A DNA stretch of 9,423 nt from Actinomycetota bacterium (GTDB taxonomy: Bacteria; Actinomycetota; Actinomycetes; Actinomycetales; Cellulomonadaceae): positions 1-9,423 of the forward strand of contig JAHIJU010000499.1 in NCBI GenBank assembly GCA_018898235.1, given 5' to 3'. This document shows positions 5,752 to 9,423 of the stretch, piece after piece. Position 1 is the stretch's first letter; each line of letters opens with the position of its first letter. Both the position numbers and the translations under genes were made by a program. Under the pieces are notes generated by a model that did not search any database, was not told where the DNA came from, and worked only from the letters and a program-made list of their open reading frames with translations.

Positions 5752-7463
5752 TCAGCGAGCTGCGGATCGCCGACCTCGGGGTCATCGCGGGCGCGCAGGT
5801 GCAGCTGCACCCCGGCCTGACCGTGCTGACCGGTGAGACGGGTGCCGGCAAGACGATGGTGCTCACGGCCCTGCGACTGCTCCTGGGCGGCCGCGCCGAT
5901 GCCGCGCTGGTGCGCCCCGACGCGACCGCAGCGAGCGTCGAGGGTCGCGTCGAGCTGCCGGCCGGTGCGCCGGCCCTTGCGGTGGCACTGGAGGCCGGGG
6001 CCGAGCTCGACGACGACGGTTCGCTGCTGCTGGTCCGAACCGTGACGGCCGGGACCGAGGCAGGTCCGGGACGTTCGCGGGCCTACCTCGGCGGCCGGTC
6101 GGTTCCGCAGGCCGTGCTCGCCGAGCTGGCAGCCAGCATCGTCACGGTCCACGGGCAGGCCGACCAGGCCCGCCTTCGGTCACCGGCTCGGCAGCGCGAT
6201 GCGCTCGACGCGTTCTGCGGGCCGGCGCACGCCGAGCTGCTCGCCGAGCACCGCGAGCTGTGGACCGTCCGCTCCCAGGCCGCGGCCGAGCTCGCCGAGC
6301 TGGTCACCCGAGCCACCGAGCGGGCCCGGGAGGCCGAGCTCCTGCGGCTCGGGCTGGCCGAGGTCGAGCGCGTCGCACCGACCCCTCGCGAGGACGCGGC
6401 GCTCGTCGAGCAGGTCGAACGCCTCTCCCACGCCGAGGACCTGCGGTCCGCCGCGGCACTGGCGCACGACGCGCTCGCCGGGGACGACGAGACACGACCC
6501 GGGGCCGGTCTGGCGGTCGACGGTGCCGTGCGGGCGCTGCAGCACGCCGCGGTGCACGACACCACGCTCGGTCCGCTGGCCACCCGGGTCGCCGAGATCG
6601 GGTACCTGATCGCCGATGCCGCGGCCGAGCTGGCCGGCTACCTCGACGACGTGCAGGCGGACCCGCAGGGACTGGAACGCGCCCAGCAGCGGCGTGCCGA
6701 GCTGGCGACCCTCACCCGCTCCTACGGCTCGGACGTGGACCAGGTGCTGGCCTGGGCCGCGCAGGCCGGGCTGCGACTCGCCGAGCTCGACGGTGGTCAG
6801 GACAAGATCGAGGCCCTCTCGATGCGGCTCGCCGACCTCGACCGGACGGTGGCGCAGACGCAGAGCCGGATCAGCGAGGCCCGGCGGGCCGGTGCCGAGC
6901 GCCTCGCCGACGCGGTCAGCGCCGAGCTCGCCGGGCTCGCGATGGCCGGTGCTCACCTCGAGATCGCGGTGCGGGCGGCCGAGCCGTCGGCGCACGGAGC
7001 CGATGAGGTCGAGATGCTCCTGGTCGCCCATCCGGGCGCACCAGCGCTGCCGCTGGCGCGCAGCGCGTCGGGTGGTGAGCTGTCCCGCGTCATGCTCGCG
7101 CTCGAGGTCGCCCTGGCGGGCACCACCGCCGCCGGCACGACCTTCGTGTTCGACGAGGTCGACGCGGGGGTGGGTGGTCGCGCGGCGCTCGAGGTCGGCC
7201 GGCGGCTCGCGGCGCTCGCCACGACCGCCCAGGTGCTCGTGGTCACCCATCTGGCCCAGGTGGCGGCCTTCGCCGATCGTCATCTCGTCGTCACCAAGTC
7301 GACCTCGGGCGGCGCCGAGGTCGTCACGGCCTCGGGGGTCCAGGTGGTCGACGGCCCGCGGCGGGTGGCCGAGCTCGCGCGCATGTTGTCCGGCCAGGAG
7401 ACGTCGGCCACGGCCCTTGCGCACGCGGCCGAGCTCCTGGAGCTCGCCGACGTGGGACGATGA
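5748..7463 (+). CDS. recN: RecN, DNA repair ATPase (SMC-like)
   Basis: The 571-residue protein belongs to the RecN branch of SMC-like ATPases, which act early in double-strand break repair by tethering DNA and helping RecA. The Walker A motif GETGAGKT is at 29-36, and the RecN-typical VHGQ (134-137) serves as the Q-loop region. The middle (about 150-400) is rich in Ala, Glu, Leu and Arg, as expected for the two coiled-coil arms. The C-terminal head carries the ABC signature SASGGELS (439-446), Walker B FVFDEVDAG with D469/E470, and the switch histidine H501 in VTHLAQ. Nothing essential is missing. GTG 5748 overlaps the nadK stop and gives the usual N-terminus (ISELRIADLGVI); the frame extends upstream inside nadK but without homology. 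steA follows after six bases. No LexA box was recognised in front, and the gene is translationally coupled to nadK. Confidence 0.96.
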   Translation: MISELRIADLGVIAGAQVQLHPGLTVLTGETGAGKTMVLTALRLLLGGRADAALVRPDATAASVEGRVELPAGAPALAVALEAGAELDDDGSLLLVRTVTAGTEAGPGRSRAYLGGRSVPQAVLAELAASIVTVHGQADQARLRSPARQRDALDAFCGPAHAELLAEHRELWTVRSQAAAELAELVTRATERAREAELLRLGLAEVERVAPTPREDAALVEQVERLSHAEDLRSAAALAHDALAGDDETRPGAGLAVDGAVRALQHAAVHDTTLGPLATRVAEIGYLIADAAAELAGYLDDVQADPQGLERAQQRRAELATLTRSYGSDVDQVLAWAAQAGLRLAELDGGQDKIEALSMRLADLDRTVAQTQSRISEARRAGAERLADAVSAELAGLAMAGAHLEIAVRAAEPSAHGADEVEMLLVAHPGAPALPLARSASGGELSRVMLALEVALAGTTAAGTTFVFDEVDAGVGGRAALEVGRRLAALATTAQVLVVTHLAQVAAFADRHLVVTKSTSGGAEVVTASGVQVVDGPRRVAELARMLSGQETSATALAHAAELLELADVGR

Positions 7464-7469
7464 ACCTCG

Positions 7470-8657
7470 ATGAGAGTGTTCCAGCGCAAGCAGACCCAGC
7501 AGGCCCAGTCCGGCATCGTCGTCGGCCCGGCGCGGGTCGACGCCCGGACCAAGTCCCTGACCAAACGGCTACGGCCGGGTGACGTCGCGGTCATCGACCA
7601 CCTTGACCTGGACCGGGTCTCCGCCGAGGCCCTGGTGGCGTGCCACCCCGCGGCGGTCCTGAACGCCGCGCGGTCCACCTCAGGCCGGTACCCGAACCTC
7701 GGGCCGGAGATCCTGGTCGAGGCGGGGATCCCGCTCGTCGACGATCTCGGTCCCGACGTCATGGCGGTGCCCGAGGGCCATGAGCTCCACCTCCAGGGCG
7801 GTGCCGTCCACGACGGTGACCAGCTGGTCGCGGAGGGCGTCGCCCAGGACGCCGTCACCGTGGCCGCCGCGATGGAGGATGCACGCGCGGGGCTGTCGAG
7901 CCAGCTCGAGTCGTTCGCGGCCAACACGATGGACTACCTGCGTCGTGAGCGTGAGCTGCTGCTCGATGGTGTCGGGGTCCCGGACGTGTCGACCGCGATC
8001 GACGGCCGTCATGTGCTGATCGTGGTGCGCGGCTACCACTACAAGGACGACCTGGTCACCCTGCGCTCGTACATCCGCGAGTGCCGGCCCGTGCTGATCG
8101 GGGTCGACGGGGGTGCCGATGCGATCCTCGAGGCCGGCTGGCGGCCGCAGATGATCGTCGGGGACATGGACTCCGTCTCCGACAAGGCGCTCACCTGCGG
8201 TGCCGAGGTGGTCGTCCACGCCTACCGGGACGGCCGGGCGCCCGGCCTGAGCAGGGTCGAGCAGCTCGGGGTGCCCTACGTGCTGTTCCCCGCCACCGGC
8301 ACGAGCGAGGACGTGGCCATGCTGCTGGCCGACGACAAGGGCGCCGAGCTCATCGTCGCGGTCGGGACGCACGCGACCCTGGTCGAGTTCCTGGACAAGG
8401 GCCGCTCGGGGATGGCCAGCACCTTCCTCACGAGACTGCGGGTCGGTGGCAAGCTCGTCGACGCCAAGGGCGTCTCGCGCCTGTACCGCCAACGCATCTC
8501 GAACCTCCAGCTCGCACTGCTCGTGGCCTCCGGCCTGGTGGCCCTGTTCATCGCGCTGGCCTCCACAGCGGCCGGGCAGACGCTGCTCGGCCTGGGCGGG
8601 GCGCGGTGGGACGACCTGACCTCCTGGGTGGTCGGGCTGTTCACCAGTGCGCGCTGA
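7470..8657 (+). CDS. steA: SteA, putative cytokinetic ring protein with TPK-like domain
   Basis: The 395-residue protein matches the actinobacterial SteA family (Rv1697-like). The conserved N-terminal part includes GPARVDARTKSL, AVIDHLDLDRVSAE and SGRYPNLGP. The central domain resembles thiamin pyrophosphokinase, with VDGGAD (D213) and IVGDMDS (D232, D234), the acidic residues that bind Mg-nucleotide in true kinases. Conserved YRDGRAPGL, GTSED and LDKGRSGMAST blocks follow. One hydrophobic segment at about 346-366 anchors the C-terminus, leaving a tail of about 29 residues. In Corynebacterium glutamicum, SteA and SteB were described as septal proteins acting in cell separation. Whether SteA keeps kinase activity is unknown to me. 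ATG 7470 lies six bases after recN; the Shine-Dalgarno is weak, so it probably relies on read-through from recN. The partner steB follows after 33 bases. Confidence 0.93.
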   Translation: MRVFQRKQTQQAQSGIVVGPARVDARTKSLTKRLRPGDVAVIDHLDLDRVSAEALVACHPAAVLNAARSTSGRYPNLGPEILVEAGIPLVDDLGPDVMAVPEGHELHLQGGAVHDGDQLVAEGVAQDAVTVAAAMEDARAGLSSQLESFAANTMDYLRRERELLLDGVGVPDVSTAIDGRHVLIVVRGYHYKDDLVTLRSYIRECRPVLIGVDGGADAILEAGWRPQMIVGDMDSVSDKALTCGAEVVVHAYRDGRAPGLSRVEQLGVPYVLFPATGTSEDVAMLLADDKGAELIVAVGTHATLVEFLDKGRSGMASTFLTRLRVGGKLVDAKGVSRLYRQRISNLQLALLVASGLVALFIALASTAAGQTLLGLGGARWDDLTSWVVGLFTSAR

Positions 8658-8690
8658 TCCATCCGCCGACCGAGACCGAGAGCTGTTCAC

Positions 8691-9423
8691 GTGATCGACT
8701 TCCGCTACCACATCGTCTCGCTGATCTCGGTGTTCCTGGCCCTCGCGGTCGGGATCGCCCTCGGCGCCGGTCCGCTCAAGGAGACCATCGGGGACACCCT
8801 CACCGGCCAGGTGTCCTCGCTGCGGGCCGAGAAGGAGTCGCTGCGCGCCGGCCTCGATGCCTCGGCTGCCTCGCTCAGCCACTCCGAGGCCTTCATCGAC
8901 GGGACGGCCGGCAGGCTGCTGTCCGGGACGCTCGCGGACCGCCGGGTCGCCGTCGTGCTGCTCGGTGACGTCTCGAGCGGGGTCAAGGACGGCGTGGACA
9001 CCCGGCTGCAGCAGTCCGGCGCCTCGGTGAGCGCGCACGTGCAGCTCACCGGCGTGTGGACCGACCCGGGTCAGCGCACCTTCCGGCAGGCCCTCGCCGG
9101 CAACCTGGTGAGCTACCTCAACCCTGCGCCGGCGAGCGGGGCGTCGGTCGACGAGGAGCTCGCTGAGGCGCTCACCCAGGCGCTCGCGGGTGCCGACCCC
9201 GCCGCACCTGACAAGCAGAGCAGCTCGGCCTCGATCCTGCTCGAGCTGCTCACCACAGGGGACAGCCCGCTCATCACGGTGACTGGCACCGTCACGACGC
9301 CGGCCGATGCGATCGTCGTCATCGCCCCCTCGCCGACGAACCAGACCGGTGCCGACGCGACGCCCCCCACCGACGACGTCCAGAAGGCCCGGCTCGCGGT
9401 GGTCGCCGCAGCGGGGTCGGGCA
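8691..9423 (+). CDS. steB: SteB/MctB-family membrane-anchored protein, 5' part (runs off window)
   Basis: The first 244 codons are present with no stop, and the gene continues past the window end. The start IDFRYHIVSLISVFLALAVG, followed by IALGAGPL, is the hallmark of the family annotated as copper transporter MctB (Rv1698-like) or SteB. A single N-terminal transmembrane helix covers about residues 6-26. A coiled-coil-like stretch follows (about 30-70, with SLRAEKESLRAGL). A globular domain comes next (ADRRVAVVLLGD near 83-94), with LVSYLNPAP and a long Ala/Ser/Thr-rich low-conservation segment after it. M. tuberculosis MctB is linked to copper export, whereas the corynebacterial protein works with SteA in cell separation. 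No copper-binding Cys or Met cluster is visible in this part, so I favour the SteB role here. GTG 8691 is set by the family N-terminus, with a modest GAGAG eight bases before it. Confidence 0.93.
   Translation, partial: MIDFRYHIVSLISVFLALAVGIALGAGPLKETIGDTLTGQVSSLRAEKESLRAGLDASAASLSHSEAFIDGTAGRLLSGTLADRRVAVVLLGDVSSGVKDGVDTRLQQSGASVSAHVQLTGVWTDPGQRTFRQALAGNLVSYLNPAPASGASVDEELAEALTQALAGADPAAPDKQSSSASILLELLTTGDSPLITVTGTVTTPADAIVVIAPSPTNQTGADATPPTDDVQKARLAVVAAAGSG

Noticed and set aside
2495..6152. Large minus-strand open frames opposite HAD, tlyA, nadK and recN (up to 736 codons)
   Set aside because: They are antisense to genes with complete catalytic motifs, and their sequences are low-complexity shadows of GC-rich third positions.
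7680..9038. Minus-strand open frame opposite steA and steB
   Set aside because: It spans the junction of two recognised plus-strand genes and shows His/Arg/Asp-rich shadow composition without a domain.

Overview
The window is a stretch of very GC-rich (clearly above 70%) actinobacterial chromosome. It starts inside a 5S rRNA gene, so at the tail of an rRNA operon, and runs into a conserved housekeeping cluster. From memory, the gene order (TPR protein, HAD-IIA phosphatase, small conserved protein, tlyA, nadK, recN, steA, steB/mctB) matches Mycobacterium tuberculosis Rv1691 to Rv1698. The rRNA operon directly upstream and the very long Arg/Gly-rich N-terminus on the TPR protein suggest a Micrococcales member, perhaps near Cellulomonadaceae. 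That placement is inference; the phylum is secure.

Layout. 1-93: 3' part of 5S rRNA. 102-140: strong intrinsic terminator with a perfect 15-bp stem. 137-503: no secure gene. This stretch holds a C-rich, T-free-looking tract (141-220) and a degenerate repeat array (about 220-363). Read on the minus strand, the array gives a compact cysteine-rich motif with no normal start codon. 504-3730: TPR protein and HAD-IIA phosphatase, coupled by a GTGA overlap. 3731-3902: the only sizeable gap inside the cluster, with an inverted repeat, a short direct repeat and a possible -10 element. 3903-7463: small conserved protein, tlyA, nadK and recN, each pair joined by a 4-base stop/start overlap. 7470-8657: steA. 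8691-9423: start of steB/mctB, cut by the window end. All confident protein genes are on the plus strand.

The cluster mixes functions: phosphate release from glycerol phosphate (HAD), rRNA 2'-O-methylation (TlyA), NADP supply (NadK), double-strand break repair (RecN), and cell separation at the septum (SteA/SteB). The tight overlaps imply co-translation of HAD with the TPR protein, and of the small protein through RecN. No mobile element, CRISPR array, tRNA or sign of recent transfer was seen. The least ordinary items are the 468-residue disordered segment of the TPR protein, which contains no Leu, Ile, Lys, His or Cys but regularly placed Trp, and the cysteine-rich repeat behind the rRNA terminator.
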